Source: a virus. From it: a DNA stretch of 42,879 nt. This document shows, one piece after another, positions 17,797 to 26,085 of the stretch. Numbering within the stretch: position 1 is the stretch's first letter; every line of letters starts with the position of its first letter. The translations under genes were made by a program, and so were the position numbers. Where the stretch lies: the IMG/VR virus record IMGVR_UViG_3300044699_000148, positions 1 through 42,879 of that record; one strand, 5' to 3'. The notes beneath the pieces were generated by a model. The model searched no databases. It saw only the letters and a program-made list of their open reading frames with translations, and was not told the DNA's origin.

Positions 17797-18109
17797 CAGA
17801 AGCCTCCCGCCACGCCGGCCGCGTTGAGGACAGCAAGGAACCTATCGGTCCCCTCGACTGGGTCGGGCTTCGGCTCCCACTGCTTCGTCAGCTTGCTCAT
17901 GCCTTCCTTCGTTCCCTGCGCGGCCATCATGGCCGTCCAGGCGTCCTCGTATTTGTGTCGGCGCTCGACTCGCGTGACCACCTCGCCCAGGGCGAAGAAG
18001 GACAGCGCGTCCATGTCCAGCACTGCATCCATCGACTGGCCGGTCACCATCGTAACCTCTAACACACTCTCTTCTAGGTCTCTCCAGGCGTCTTTGTTCA
18101 CGCCTTGGG
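17796..18109 (-). CDS. Tail assembly chaperone, frameshift extension (T-like)
   Basis: This frame is open from above 18233 to 17796 and lies -1 relative to the frame of the upstream chaperone that ends at 18098. Its useful part runs AQGVNKDAWRDLEESVLEVT, DMDALSFFALGEVVTRVERR, YEDAWTAMMAAQGTKEGMS and ends GVAGGF. In siphophages such as lambda the two chaperones before the tape measure are made as G and a -1 frameshifted GT fusion. The same geometry is present here. The slip site is probably near the GTG CCC AAG GCG codons just before the first stop. The heptamer is not canonical, so an indel error cannot be excluded. Confidence 0.55.
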
Positions 18110-18717
18110 CACGAGCTGCGGCCCGACCAGCGATTCGGGCTCGCTGGGCTCGCCGCTCAGATTGCTCACGTCGGAGGTCGGCGACACGGACGAAACCCTT
18201 TCGCGAAGCAGGCTCGCAGCTTGCTTCAACCACGTTCGGACCAAAGGGCCGAACACCTCCGCGTTGGCTTTCGCAACGCCCGTCAGCATCTCGACGATGA
18301 TGCCGAAGTCCAGTCGGCCAGGAACTCCTCGATCTCCGGAACGGTGGGCTTCCGCTTGCAGACGCCCCGCATGCTGTCCATCAGAACCTTGCCGATCAGC
18401 AGCCGGTTCTGGTCGGCGAAGATGCCGTCCAGGGCCTCCTGGATGGCCTTGTTGGACTGCTCTGCGCGCACCTTCGCCATTTCTGGCGTGATGGCCATTT
18501 CCTGGATCACGCGCGAGGGCGTTCCATCCTTGTTCTTGGTGTCCTCCTGGAACCGGGAGACGTCGTTCCGGTTGCCCTTGAACAGGCTCATCACGGCCTT
18601 GGAGATCGGTCCGACGGCGGACTTGAGCTGGAACAGCACTGGGAAGGAGCAGGACCAGAACTCTACTTGCTGGTCACTGACCTGGGAGAAAACTGTCTTC
18701 GACTTGAACAGGCTCAT
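18098..18717 (-). CDS. Tail assembly chaperone (G-like)
   Basis: ATG at 18717 gives MSLFKSKTVFSQVSDQQVEF, then MSLFKGNRNDVSRFQEDTKN, ITPEMAKVRAEQSNKAIQEA and RKPTVPEIEEFLAD. An apparent indel near 18310 moves to a frame reading DFGIIVEMLTGVAKANAEVF, LVRTWLKQAASLLRERV and ending LVGPQLVPKA at 18098. The corrected length is about 206 residues. It sits between the tail tube and tape measure genes, where chaperones coating the tape measure are always encoded. The assignment rests on position and the overlapping -1 frame more than on sequence. Confidence 0.55.
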
Positions 18718-18736
18718 GGTATCGGGGTTGGGAATG

Positions 18737-18761
18737 AAAAGGGCCGGTCTCTGCCGGCCCT
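18737..18761 (-). terminator. Rho-independent terminator after the tail tube gene
   Basis: On the minus strand the stem AGGGCCGG pairs with CCGGCCCT around a 6-nt loop, and TTTT follows at 18740-18737. It lies in the 80-nt gap between the tail tube stop (18798) and the chaperone start (18717). A terminator here would lower expression of chaperones and tape measure relative to the abundant tube protein, as seen in other siphophages. Confidence 0.75.
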
Positions 18762-18797
18762 CAATCCTACCACATTGTCCCGTTCTGGGACGTCGGA

Positions 18798-19646
18798 TTA
18801 CGACGCGCCGGTCGTGCGGACCGTCAGGGTCTCGCCAGTGACTGCGTTCGCCTGGGCCGTGCCCTTGAAGGACATCAGCGAGAACTCGTCCGAGATCAGG
18901 CCGAAGTCCGCGTCGGCGGCCACGCTGACCGAGTGGAACGTGAACACGCGAACCTCGTCGCCGTTCGCCGGGTTGACCTGGACGAACTCCAGCGCGTAGT
19001 CCTCGTTGCTGCCTTCGAGGGCGGCCATGTCCTGGATCTTCGCCGGAGCCGAAGCGTCCGCCGAGGAATACCAGCTCAGGTTGTCACCGTCGGCGACGCC
19101 CGCGGCGTCCGCGTGGATGAACACGATACCCGCCTCGTAGTCGATCGTGTATTCCGTGGTCGCGACGGCCATCATGGTCGTCTCGTTGTAGATCGTGATG
19201 CCCGAGAAGCCGTCGGAGAACGAAGCCCGCACCAGGGAGTCCTCGTCGCGGAGGATATACCACTGGCCCTGGACCACGTCACCGTCGAGCGTCAAGGTCT
19301 GCTTGTCGCCGACCGCGCCGACGCCGGCCACTGCCGGGTTGGTGGTGCTAGTGTTCTCGCCCGTGAAGAACAGCGCCAGATTCTGCTGGCTGACTTCGTC
19401 GAGCTGGAAGTTGAAGCTGATCTCCTGGGAGATCGTGACCCGCTTGTCGGTGACCTTGAGGCCGCGCCGCGAGCTGAAGTGCTTCAGCTCCTCGGTCGTC
19501 ATCGTGATCGTGAACTGCGGGCTGTTGCCCAGGTCGCGGAAGCCGAGCGGCAATCCGGTGGTCGCGTCCAGCAGGGCGAGGCGGACAATGCCGCGTCCCA
19601 GGACGTAGTCGTTCGTGTTGGCTGCGCCAGTCGTGTTCAGGCCCAT
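18798..19646 (-). CDS. Major tail (tube) protein
   Basis: Intact 282-residue frame from ATG at 19646 (MGLNTTGAANTNDYVLGRGI). It has the tail-tube signature: RLALLDATTGLPLGFRDLGN, FTITMTTEELKHFSSRRGLK, KRVTISQEISFNFQLDEVSQ and QNLALFFTGE. The rest is beta-rich and ends LTVRTTGAS. It is placed after connector and completion genes and before the terminator and chaperones, the standard siphovirus order. It should polymerise as stacked hexamers forming the tail tube. Confidence 0.85.
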   Translation of the reverse strand: MGLNTTGAANTNDYVLGRGIVRLALLDATTGLPLGFRDLGNSPQFTITMTTEELKHFSSRRGLKVTDKRVTISQEISFNFQLDEVSQQNLALFFTGENTSTTNPAVAGVGAVGDKQTLTLDGDVVQGQWYILRDEDSLVRASFSDGFSGITIYNETTMMAVATTEYTIDYEAGIVFIHADAAGVADGDNLSWYSSADASAPAKIQDMAALEGSNEDYALEFVQVNPANGDEVRVFTFHSVSVAADADFGLISDEFSLMSFKGTAQANAVTGETLTVRTTGAS

Positions 19647-19661
19647 TGGATTCTCTCAGTA

Positions 19662-20102
19662 TCAGGAAGGGGTCAGTTGTGCGTTGAAGCGGAAGGTGGC
19701 TCGCATTCCCGTCGCCGGCTGACCCTCGGGCGGCGGCTGGTATGCAGCACTGGTCAAGATCAAAGTGACCTGTTGGTCACGCCCCGCGGACCGATCCCGG
19801 AGGATGACCGGCGGAGATTGCATCAAAGATCGCTCGAATCGACCGAGCGAAACGTGTCCCGAGAAACTCAGCTCCAGCCTCCAGGCCCAACCGGATCGGT
19901 CGAGCAGGAAACTTCGGCGGTCGCGCGAGATTGAAAAGTCGGCAGTTTCCGCGTGCGCCGTCACGGAAGCCGGCGAGCCGGCCTCCTCCAGGATCGTCAT
20001 GCGGCCCTGGACGTATTCCACCATCGGGAATGCCTGGGCGGCGACGTAGTCCACCAGGGCGTTCTGGATCAGCGGCTCGTAGTCGACGACGGTGGCGGTC
20101 AT
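19662..20102 (-). CDS. Tail completion / terminator-like protein
   Basis: Intact 146-residue frame. ATG at 20102 overlaps the upstream TGA (ATGA). The start MTATVVDYEPLIQNALVDYV is a helix of the kind found in tail terminator proteins. A beta-rich body follows (QGRMTILEEAGSPASVTAHA, WAWRLELSFSGHVSLGRFER, QVTLILTSAAYQPPPEG) ending FRFNAQLTPS. Position immediately before the tail tube gene supports a tail terminator or completion role. Sequence similarity alone is not decisive. Confidence 0.5.
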   Translation of the reverse strand: MTATVVDYEPLIQNALVDYVAAQAFPMVEYVQGRMTILEEAGSPASVTAHAETADFSISRDRRSFLLDRSGWAWRLELSFSGHVSLGRFERSLMQSPPVILRDRSAGRDQQVTLILTSAAYQPPPEGQPATGMRATFRFNAQLTPS

Positions 20103-20698
20103 TCGTCCACCTGGATCTCATCGTCGAGGATGAAGTTTCCGTCGAACTCGCCCGGGTTCAGGCTGAACGGGACCTGCTGGTCCGCGCCGATGAAGGTCGA
20201 CATGCCGAGGACCGGCTTCGGATCGACGTCCTGTTGCGTGTAGGCTTGCACGACCTCGTCGTCGCCCAGCTCGATCTCGCCGGCCATCAGGGCCAGCCAG
20301 TTCTCGACCTGTGCCTCGATGCGCTGGCGAATGTCCAGGAGGGTTTCGCGGTCCATGGACCGGAAGGCACCCTCGTTGTTGTAGGCTTCCCTGGCGTGGC
20401 CGGAGGCGTCCATGAAGACGACCGGGAGCCTGTCCACCAACTGAAGGCGGACCAGCTCGACCTCGCACAAGTTCCCGACGAACCGCTTCATCTCGTCGTC
20501 GGTCGTGGGATCCTCGACGTTGTCCGTCTCCAGGATGGCCTGGATGGTCGACGCGCCCAGCCGCTGGTAGAACCGGACGCGGGCCATACGAACCCCCTGC
20601 TCGACGATGGCGCGGGCGTCCGGGCTGCGCACGTCCGTCAAACGGAGTGCGGCCAGGAGCGCGTCCATGCTGTCCAGGAACAGGGGTTCGGCGGTCAC
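20099..20698 (-). CDS. Head-tail connector protein
   Basis: Intact 199-residue frame with a GTG start at 20698 that overlaps the upstream stop (GTGA). It is largely alpha-helical: LDSMDALLAALRLTDVRSPD, ARVRFYQRLGASTIQAILE, NLCEVELVRLQLVDRLPVVF, RQRIEAQVENWLALMAGEIE. Its acidic, beta-like end is DDEIQVDE. Size, helical content and position between capsid and tail tube genes fit the gp6/gp15-type adaptor ring under the portal. Confidence 0.55.
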   Translation of the reverse strand: MTAEPLFLDSMDALLAALRLTDVRSPDARAIVEQGVRMARVRFYQRLGASTIQAILETDNVEDPTTDDEMKRFVGNLCEVELVRLQLVDRLPVVFMDASGHAREAYNNEGAFRSMDRETLLDIRQRIEAQVENWLALMAGEIELGDDEVVQAYTQQDVDPKPVLGMSTFIGADQQVPFSLNPGEFDGNFILDDEIQVDE

Positions 20699-21027
20699 TT
20701 GCTACGTGGGGTCAGGTCGTATTCGCCACCGATCGGCGGCGGGGTCTCGTTGCCGATCGGAGACTGGGCACCAGCTTCGAACACGATGAACCCGGTGTCC
20801 ACCATGTTCTGGAACTTGGTCTGGCCGTTCGTGTCCTTCGTGTTCTGGAGGTAGTCCACGAAGCCAGACGGCAGCGGCTTCGGGTTACCCTTCTCGTCGA
20901 AGGGGCCGTAGGTCTTGGGCGGGTCGCAGGTGAAGACCACCCGGCCGTCCTTGCCTGTGCCGCGCTGCCTGTTGGTGATCGGACCGCGGATGGTCCGACC
21001 CTTGCTGACGAAAAACTGTTGAGTCAT
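20695..21027 (-). CDS. Small head protein of unknown role
   Basis: Intact 110-residue frame from ATG at 21027: MTQQFFVSKGRTIRGPITNR, GKDGRVVFTCDPPKTYGPFD, YLQNTKDTNGQTKFQNMVDT, ending GGEYDLTPRSK. Its stop overlaps the GTG of the connector gene. It is conserved in position in head modules directly after the major capsid gene, but I cannot assign a family. A strong hairpin (21043-21078) precedes it. Confidence 0.6.
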   Translation of the reverse strand: MTQQFFVSKGRTIRGPITNRQRGTGKDGRVVFTCDPPKTYGPFDEKGNPKPLPSGFVDYLQNTKDTNGQTKFQNMVDTGFIVFEAGAQSPIGNETPPPIGGEYDLTPRSK

Positions 21028-21042
21028 GGGGTTCTCTCTGTT

Positions 21043-21078
21043 GTCTCACTCCGGGACGATTGTGTCCCAGAGTGAGAC
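21043..21078 (-). other. Strong inverted repeat downstream of the major capsid gene
   Basis: A 9-bp perfect stem GTCTCACTC/GAGTGAGAC, one C-A mismatch and a further 5-bp stem GGGAC/GTCCC enclose a 6-nt loop. It lies 17 nt after the capsid stop and 15 nt before the next start codon. Neither strand shows a T-run after the stem, so it is not an ordinary terminator. It could stabilise the 3' end of the capsid message, serve as an RNase III-type processing site, or attenuate downstream translation. Confidence 0.6.
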
Positions 21079-21095
21079 TACCACACGAACCGGGC

Positions 21096-22178
21096 TCACG
21101 CCAGCACGGTGACGCGCTGGATCGAGCCGGGCCGGCGGGGCCACGGCAGCGGGTTGCTCTCGACGAGCATCCACATCACGCTCGGATCTTCCTGGATCCA
21201 CTGCTTGGCGAACCGCTCGCCGACGAACTGGCGGCCCTGGAGGGCGGTCAGGTCGTGGATCGGACCGAAATACATCCGGTTCTCCGCGGCGGGGCCGTTG
21301 TGCAAGAAGATGACCTTCTTGTCTTCGATCAGGGCGTAGCTGGAGCCACTCGGCAGGACGGTCTCACGGCCGTATCGCCAGCAGCGCACGCCGCAGAACT
21401 CGCCCAGGAGCAGAGCACCGTCGTCGCGGAACTGGGCCGCGAGGTTGAGCGCACCGGCGTTCATGCTGTTCGGGCTCGTCAGGAGGAAGCGGACTTCCTC
21501 GTTCGCCATGAAGGCTTGGGCCGCAGAGGCCGACATGATGCAGTCCGTCACGCCGAGGCCGACCTCGTCGCTGGCGATCTCCTGCGCGTTCATGAAGTCC
21601 TGCGAGATCAGCGCATCCACATCGTCCCACTTGGTCGAGAGCGTGTAGGTGTTGCCCGCGGGCATGTCGTAGGTGACCGTGAAGACCTCTTGCTCGTCGG
21701 CCGAGTAGGACAGCGTCCCACGCAGCGCCTGGGCGCAGAGGTATTCGATCGACTCGGCGATGCCGTCCGACAGGACTTGCGCCTTGCGCGCGATCTCCTG
21801 CTCCGCGGCCGAGGCAACCTCGCCGCCAGCGGGGAAGATGCTGAAGCCAGGACGACGATTGTCCATCAGCTCCGAGGGCTCCAGGTGGATCTTCACGCGG
21901 ATCTTCGGGGGCTTGACCGTCTGGAACTCCTGCTCTCCGCCCTTCATCTCCAGCGCCATGCCGTTCTTGCGAACGAACGGGGCCATCTTGCGGCTGCGGG
22001 TCAGGATGCCGAGTTCCATCTTCTCGGTCTCCTTGCTCTCGTGGGAGCCGAAGATCATCTTCTGGAGGAAGACGTTCGGGCTCTTGATCTCGTTGACGAC
22101 GCCGGTCAGGGACGACCAGTGGAGGACTTCCACCGTCTCGGCCTTGCACAGCTCATAGAAGTTCTTGCCAAGTTGCAT
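21096..22178 (-). CDS. Major capsid protein (phage capsid protein E / lambda gpE type)
   Basis: Intact 360-residue frame, MQLGKNFYELCKAETVEVLH at 22178. Features of the gpE-like HK97-fold family are visible: an N-terminal helix region, NVFLQKMIFGSHESKETEKM (the fL...F motif), LGILTRSRKMAPFVRKNGMA, IRVKIHLEPSEL, a spine helix near VASAAEQEIARKAQVLSDGI, and a late CGVRCWRYGRETVLPSG. It sits after the protease and decoration genes, the usual order. It builds the icosahedral shell. Confidence 0.88.
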   Translation of the reverse strand: MQLGKNFYELCKAETVEVLHWSSLTGVVNEIKSPNVFLQKMIFGSHESKETEKMELGILTRSRKMAPFVRKNGMALEMKGGEQEFQTVKPPKIRVKIHLEPSELMDNRRPGFSIFPAGGEVASAAEQEIARKAQVLSDGIAESIEYLCAQALRGTLSYSADEQEVFTVTYDMPAGNTYTLSTKWDDVDALISQDFMNAQEIASDEVGLGVTDCIMSASAAQAFMANEEVRFLLTSPNSMNAGALNLAAQFRDDGALLLGEFCGVRCWRYGRETVLPSGSSYALIEDKKVIFLHNGPAAENRMYFGPIHDLTALQGRQFVGERFAKQWIQEDPSVMWMLVESNPLPWPRRPGSIQRVTVLA

Positions 22179-22222
22179 TGCAGTTCTCTGTAGGGGGTTG
22201 GGTGTGGTTGGTCAGTTCAGGA

Positions 22223-22663
22223 TCACGGGATCACAGCCGCGAGGCCGACCACGTCGATGCCCTTGTAGCGCAGCGTCTGTGCCTTGAGGGCGACATCCAG
22301 CTCCGCTTCCGAGGTGCCGCCAGCGCCGCCAAGGACGGCCCTGATGGCCGTCGTGTTGACGTCGTCGCGGTGGACACGGCCACGATAGAGGACCACGACC
22401 AAGACGTCGTCCGTCTCGTCGTCGCTCTGCTCCGTGCCGTAGAGGAAGCCCGAGATCACGCCACGGCCGTTCGCGCCGGCATCCTCGTAGACGCACCATT
22501 GGTTCGTCGAGGTGTCGAAGGCGAGCGGGGTGCCGATCGGGAGTTCCACGGGCTCGCTGCCCGCGTTGTCTTCGAGGTGGACGACCTTCGTCGCCAGGGC
22601 CTCCAGACGGGGATGAGCGCCACGCGAGGCGCTGCTGAAGAGTTCGTTGCTGCCGAGTGCCAT
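22223..22663 (-). CDS. Head decoration protein (lambda gpD-like)
   Basis: Intact 146-residue frame from ATG at 22663. The central part (VELPIGTPLAFDTSTNQWCV, NGRGVISGFLYGTEQSDDE, TDDVLVVVLYRGRVHRDDV) has the pattern of gpD-type decoration proteins. Those have a beta-tulip fold with a (V/G)..G.L..... and a late VLV.RG.V strand. The C-terminal helix carries AELDVALKAQTLRYKGIDVV. Position between protease and capsid supports this. It stabilises the expanded capsid by binding at three-fold sites. Confidence 0.7.
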   Translation of the reverse strand: MALGSNELFSSASRGAHPRLEALATKVVHLEDNAGSEPVELPIGTPLAFDTSTNQWCVYEDAGANGRGVISGFLYGTEQSDDETDDVLVVVLYRGRVHRDDVNTTAIRAVLGGAGGTSEAELDVALKAQTLRYKGIDVVGLAAVIP

Positions 22664-22704
22664 TGTTCTATCCGGTTAGTTGTTGGTGGTTGGTGGTGAA
22701 GGTC

Positions 22705-23990
22705 TCAGCGGCCGAGAACCTTGTTGATCTTCGCGCCGAAGGCTCTTGCCGGACTTGAACAGGTCCGTCTCGGTCTTCGCGCTGGGGGCAGGGCGTGCTC
22801 TCGCCGCCCGCTGGTTCGAGGCGGCGGGGGCCTGCGGGGCTGCGGGAGCTGCCGGCGAGGCCTTGGCCACGACGTAGGCTTCCAGCTTCGCCACGTCCTC
22901 GGACTTGCTCATGTCGAGCGAAGCCAGGAACAGCTTCTCCTTGTGCGCCTGGATGGCCTTCAGGTCGAGAGGGTCGCCCTCGAAACTTGACCTCGGTCTT
23001 CGCGACCGGGGCGGCAGGGGTGGCGGGGGCGGCAGGGGCCTTCGGGGCCACGGCCTTGGTGATCGCTTCGAGGAGCTGCGCGTCGCGAGCATCCAAGAGC
23101 GCCTTGAGTTCGGCTTCGGTCATCGTTTCCAAGATGGAGGTGGATTTGGCGATCGGCTCGACCTCCGCGAGACCGAACAACGAGAGCCCAGCGATGCGGC
23201 CGTCTTTGACGGCCTTCCGCAGTCCGGGATCAGAGATTTTGATGAGCATGCCCCAGGCGTCAGTGGCGTCCACGGGCGTGCCGTAGTTGTCCACCCAGCC
23301 CTGGAAGCGTGGGTCGCCCTTCTGCACGATGAACGTCTCGGCGACGCTGGCCTGATCGGCCTTCAGGACCACGAGATCGTGCTCGATGTCGAGGTGCGCC
23401 CCGTTCGCGACGAAGTCGTGGCCATCTGCTTCACGACCGTGCGCGGCGCGACGTCGCCCTCGGTGTCGACTGCCCCGTTCTCCTCAGGGCACGTAGACGA
23501 GGCCCATCAACAGGCCCTCTTCCTCGGCGACCTTGAACAGCATCGAGAACTCGACGCGGCCACCCGACTTCATCAGCACGGGGCACTTGTTGCTCCGCGC
23601 GAGACCAGGGAGACGTGGGTCACCTTGGCATACTTGATGCGTCGCTTGGCCTTCTCCGGGGGCATCCGGGACGGCCTTCGCGAGTGTGCTCTTGGCCGCC
23701 TCGTCGAGGGTCGACGGATCACGGACCGTGTGCGTGTGCCCGTCGGCCGCGCCGATCGTCACCACGCCCGCTGCGTCCTGGACCCAGGGGTGGGAATGAC
23801 CATCGCCGTCCGCGTCCAGCGCGTAGGTCGACTCCCCGCCCGGGCCGTCCGCGAGGTCGATCAGGTGGGTATGCCCCTCCACGTTCGACAGCAGGACCGG
23901 CTTCTCCAGCGGATACTTCTTCGCGACCCGCGGAGCAGGCGTAGCAGCGGCCACGGACTTGCGGAGAAGGCTCTGGATGAAGCGGATCAT
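22705..23990 (-). CDS. XkdF-like prohead protease/scaffold, frameshifted
   Basis: Starts MIRFIQSLLRKSVAAATPAP at 23990. Residues 38-90 hold three H-x-H motifs (EGHTHL, DGHSHPW, DGHTHTV). After an indel near 23650 come RRIKYAKVTHVSLVSRGANK and VEFSMLFKVAEEEGLLMGLV. After another near 23480 the XkdF protease region follows: ENGAVDTEGDV, LKADQASVAETFIVQKGD, QGWVDNYGTPVDATDAWGML and GRIAGLSLFGLAEVEPI. The tail (TEAELKALLDARDAQLLEAI, Ala/Pro linker) looks like an internal scaffold. After an indel near 22735 it ends FGAKINKVLGR at the TGA 22707-22705. The family processes the prohead, and protease plus scaffold in one chain is common. Confidence 0.75.
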
Positions 23991-24002
23991 GCGACTGCCA
24001 GA

Positions 24003-24031
24003 ATGATACTTTGTCCCAAAAGGAGACGCAA
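24003..24031 (-). promoter_or_regulatory. Candidate minus-strand promoter of the head-tail operon
   Basis: TTGCGT (24031-24026) and TATCAT (24008-24003) are separated by 17 nt on the minus strand. The start codon of the protease gene lies 12 nt beyond the -10 box, so the leader would be about 5 nt. It shares the 72-nt divergent gap with the portal promoter. Confidence 0.45.
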
Positions 24032-24039
24032 GTGAGTCC

Positions 24040-24075
24040 GGCATACTTTCTGCATGTGGTATGCTTTCAACATGT
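24040..24075 (+). promoter_or_regulatory. Tandem 18-bp repeat with -10 box at the portal start
   Basis: Two adjacent 18-bp copies, GGCATACTTTCTGCATGT (24040-24057) and GGTATGCTTTCAACATGT (24058-24075), match at 14 of 18 positions. The second copy places an extended -10 (TGG-TATGCT, hexamer 24060-24065) 6 nt before the portal ATG at 24072. The first copy places CATACT 6 nt before an in-frame ATG at 24054. Either the two copies are alternative leaderless starts or they bind a regulator. No ribosome-binding site is visible. Confidence 0.45.
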
Positions 24076-25510
24076 CCGACACTCCCCCGGAAGCCACGAA
24101 AATCATCCTCCCCAAGACCATCGGCCCGGACGGCCCAACCGCCGATCAGAAGGCACAGATCGCGACCTTCCGTCACGTCGTTCGAAAGCTGGTCCCGGAG
24201 ATGGAAGGGAACCTCTCGCTGATGGATTCGCTTCTGACGGGCCTCAAGAAGGGGGTCGTGGAATCGGAGCCGACCAACGCGCCGACCTACGCCGGCATGA
24301 AGGGGATCCCCTTCAACTACGACGCCGCGATGCGCCTGAAGCTGCACAACGTCCACCACTCGACGTGCGTGGACACCAAGAAGCAGTCGCTGGTCGGGCT
24401 GGGCCACACGGAGGGCTCGCGGGCCGACGAAGTTCTGGACCCGATCTGCACCCTGACCTGGGCGGTGCTCCGCTCGAAACTTGCGGATGACTTCGCGAAC
24501 CTGGAGATTTGCTACATCGAAGTTGTGCGCGACGGCGACAAGATCGTCGGGCTCCACCACATCCCGGCCGTAGACGTCCGCTATGTGGTTGAGCAAGACC
24601 TCGTGAATCACTACTACGAGATCCGCGGCGGGAAGGTGGAGTCTCTGGCGTCCGCGACAAACTCGACGGTGATGGCCCCGTTCGGGCAGCTCAAAGAGTT
24701 CCTGACGCGGCACGGTTCGCTGGTCGCGGGCCGCAAGATCAGCGAGGTCATCGCGATCATGAACCCAACCGCGCAGTCGCGCTACTACGCCGTGCCCTCG
24801 TGGCTCGCGGCCGTCGCCGACATGGAGCTGAACCAGGCCGTGCGCCAGCACGTCTACGACTTCCACGTCAACCGAGGCGTGCCGGAGTTCTTGCTGTTCC
24901 TCACGGGCGGGCGCGTGGACACGAAGACGTGGGCCGCGATCGTCGAGGCCATGCAGGCATACGTCGGCGTCGGCAACAGCCACAAGTCGTCGGCGTTCAA
25001 CGTCGTCGGCGAGGACATCGAGGTCAACCTCAGCAGCTTGAATCGAACGATGTCATCAAAGGCGACTTCTACCGCATGATGACCGAGGCCCTGGCGACCA
25101 CGATCGTGTCGGCCCACCGCGTGCCGCCGATCCTCGCCGGCATCCTGATCCCCGGGAAGATGGGCGCAGCCAACGAGCTGCCGAACTCCATCATGGCGTT
25201 CCAGACGCTGGTTATCGGCCCGATGCAGACCATCTGGCAGAGCATCCTCGGCGCGACGCTCGGCGGAAAGTTCAACGGGGGCCTCGGCCTCAAGCCGAAG
25301 GATTTCGAGTTCAAGTCCATCGTGGATGCGATGGCTGACGGGCTCCAGAAGCTGAACCCGCAGAAGGGCGCGGCCGACACCCTGGGCGGGATGCGGTCGA
25401 CCCTGCCCGAGGCGGCTGCCGAAGGCCGGAACCTGAACGACGGCGTGAAGAAGTCGCGGGCGGCCCGGCTGACGGCACTGCTCGGTGAAATCCTCGCGGA
25501 AGATCAGTGA
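24072..25510 (+). CDS. Portal protein, frameshifted once
   Basis: The start MSDTPPEATKIILPKTIGPD at 24072 is preferred over the in-frame ATG at 24054. Reasons are the -10 box spacing and the absence of any ribosome-binding site for either. The body has portal features: LKLHNVHHSTCVDTKKQSLV, LEICYIEVVRDGDKIVGLHH, IPAVDVRYVV, AVPSWLAAVADMELNQAVRQ, VYDFHVNRGVPEFLLFLTGG. After an indel near 25,045 it continues DFYRMMTEALATTIVSAHRV, PPILAGILIPGKMGAANELP and TLVIGPMQTIWQSILGA. That is the LTP..IAG.......S...E....F....I.P pattern of phage portals. The product is about 479 residues. It forms the dodecameric DNA channel. It lies on the opposite strand from terminase and capsid. Confidence 0.85.
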
Positions 25511-26085
25511 CGATGAACTGGGACGATCCAGAGCAGGTCCGAGCCTATAATGCGACCCGTTATCAGGTGCGCCGAGAAGAGATCCTGGCGAAGAAGGAAG
25601 CCCAGCGAAGGGCCTGTGGGATCCAGGCGAAGATTCGTAGGACCATCTGCCCCAAGTGCGGATCTTGTGACCTTGACAAGCGAAGGCGCTGTCGACCCTG
25701 TCATGCCCTTACTAACAAGATGGCGGCAAGGGCCAATCCTGAGCCGAACCGAGCGAGAGTGGCTCGATGGACGAAGTCCGATCTTGTGAAGGCACGAGAA
25801 TCCGGCCGAAGGGGAGAGAGGAAATATCGAAAAACTCACCCATGGGTGGGCCGCGAAAAAAGGGCTCGTCGTCGGGCACGGATCAAGAACGCCATACCGG
25901 CAGGCCGCGAGAAAGATCCGCGAGTCGCAGCCATCTATCGTGAGCGGGACGAACTCCTAAAGCGGGGGCAGGACGTCCACGTCGACCACATCATCCCCCT
26001 GTCGAAGGGCGGACTCCACGTCTACGAGAATCTCCAGATTCTTCCGGCCATAGAGAATCTTCGGAAAGGAGCAAAGATCCTGTGA
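25507..26085 (+). CDS. HNH endonuclease with N-terminal zinc ribbon
   Basis: 192 residues from GTG at 25507, which overlaps the portal stop (GTGA). A four-cysteine cluster CPKCGSCDL...CRPC (about residues 48-65) suggests a zinc ribbon. The C-terminus has the HNH core VHVDHIIPLSKGGLHVYENL, then QILPAIENLRKGAKIL, in the common DH..P...GG....NLQ......N..K pattern. The middle is very basic. It may be a free-standing homing nuclease inserted in the packaging and head genes, or a packaging-associated HNH. A second HNH gene lies beside the large terminase. Confidence 0.8.
   Translation: MTMNWDDPEQVRAYNATRYQVRREEILAKKEAQRRACGIQAKIRRTICPKCGSCDLDKRRRCRPCHALTNKMAARANPEPNRARVARWTKSDLVKARESGRRGERKYRKTHPWVGREKRARRRARIKNAIPAGREKDPRVAAIYRERDELLKRGQDVHVDHIIPLSKGGLHVYENLQILPAIENLRKGAKIL

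Noticed and set aside
21060-22193. 377-codon plus-strand ORF opposite the major capsid gene
   Set aside because: Shadow of a highly biased capsid gene. The minus-strand reading is an intact gpE-like capsid.
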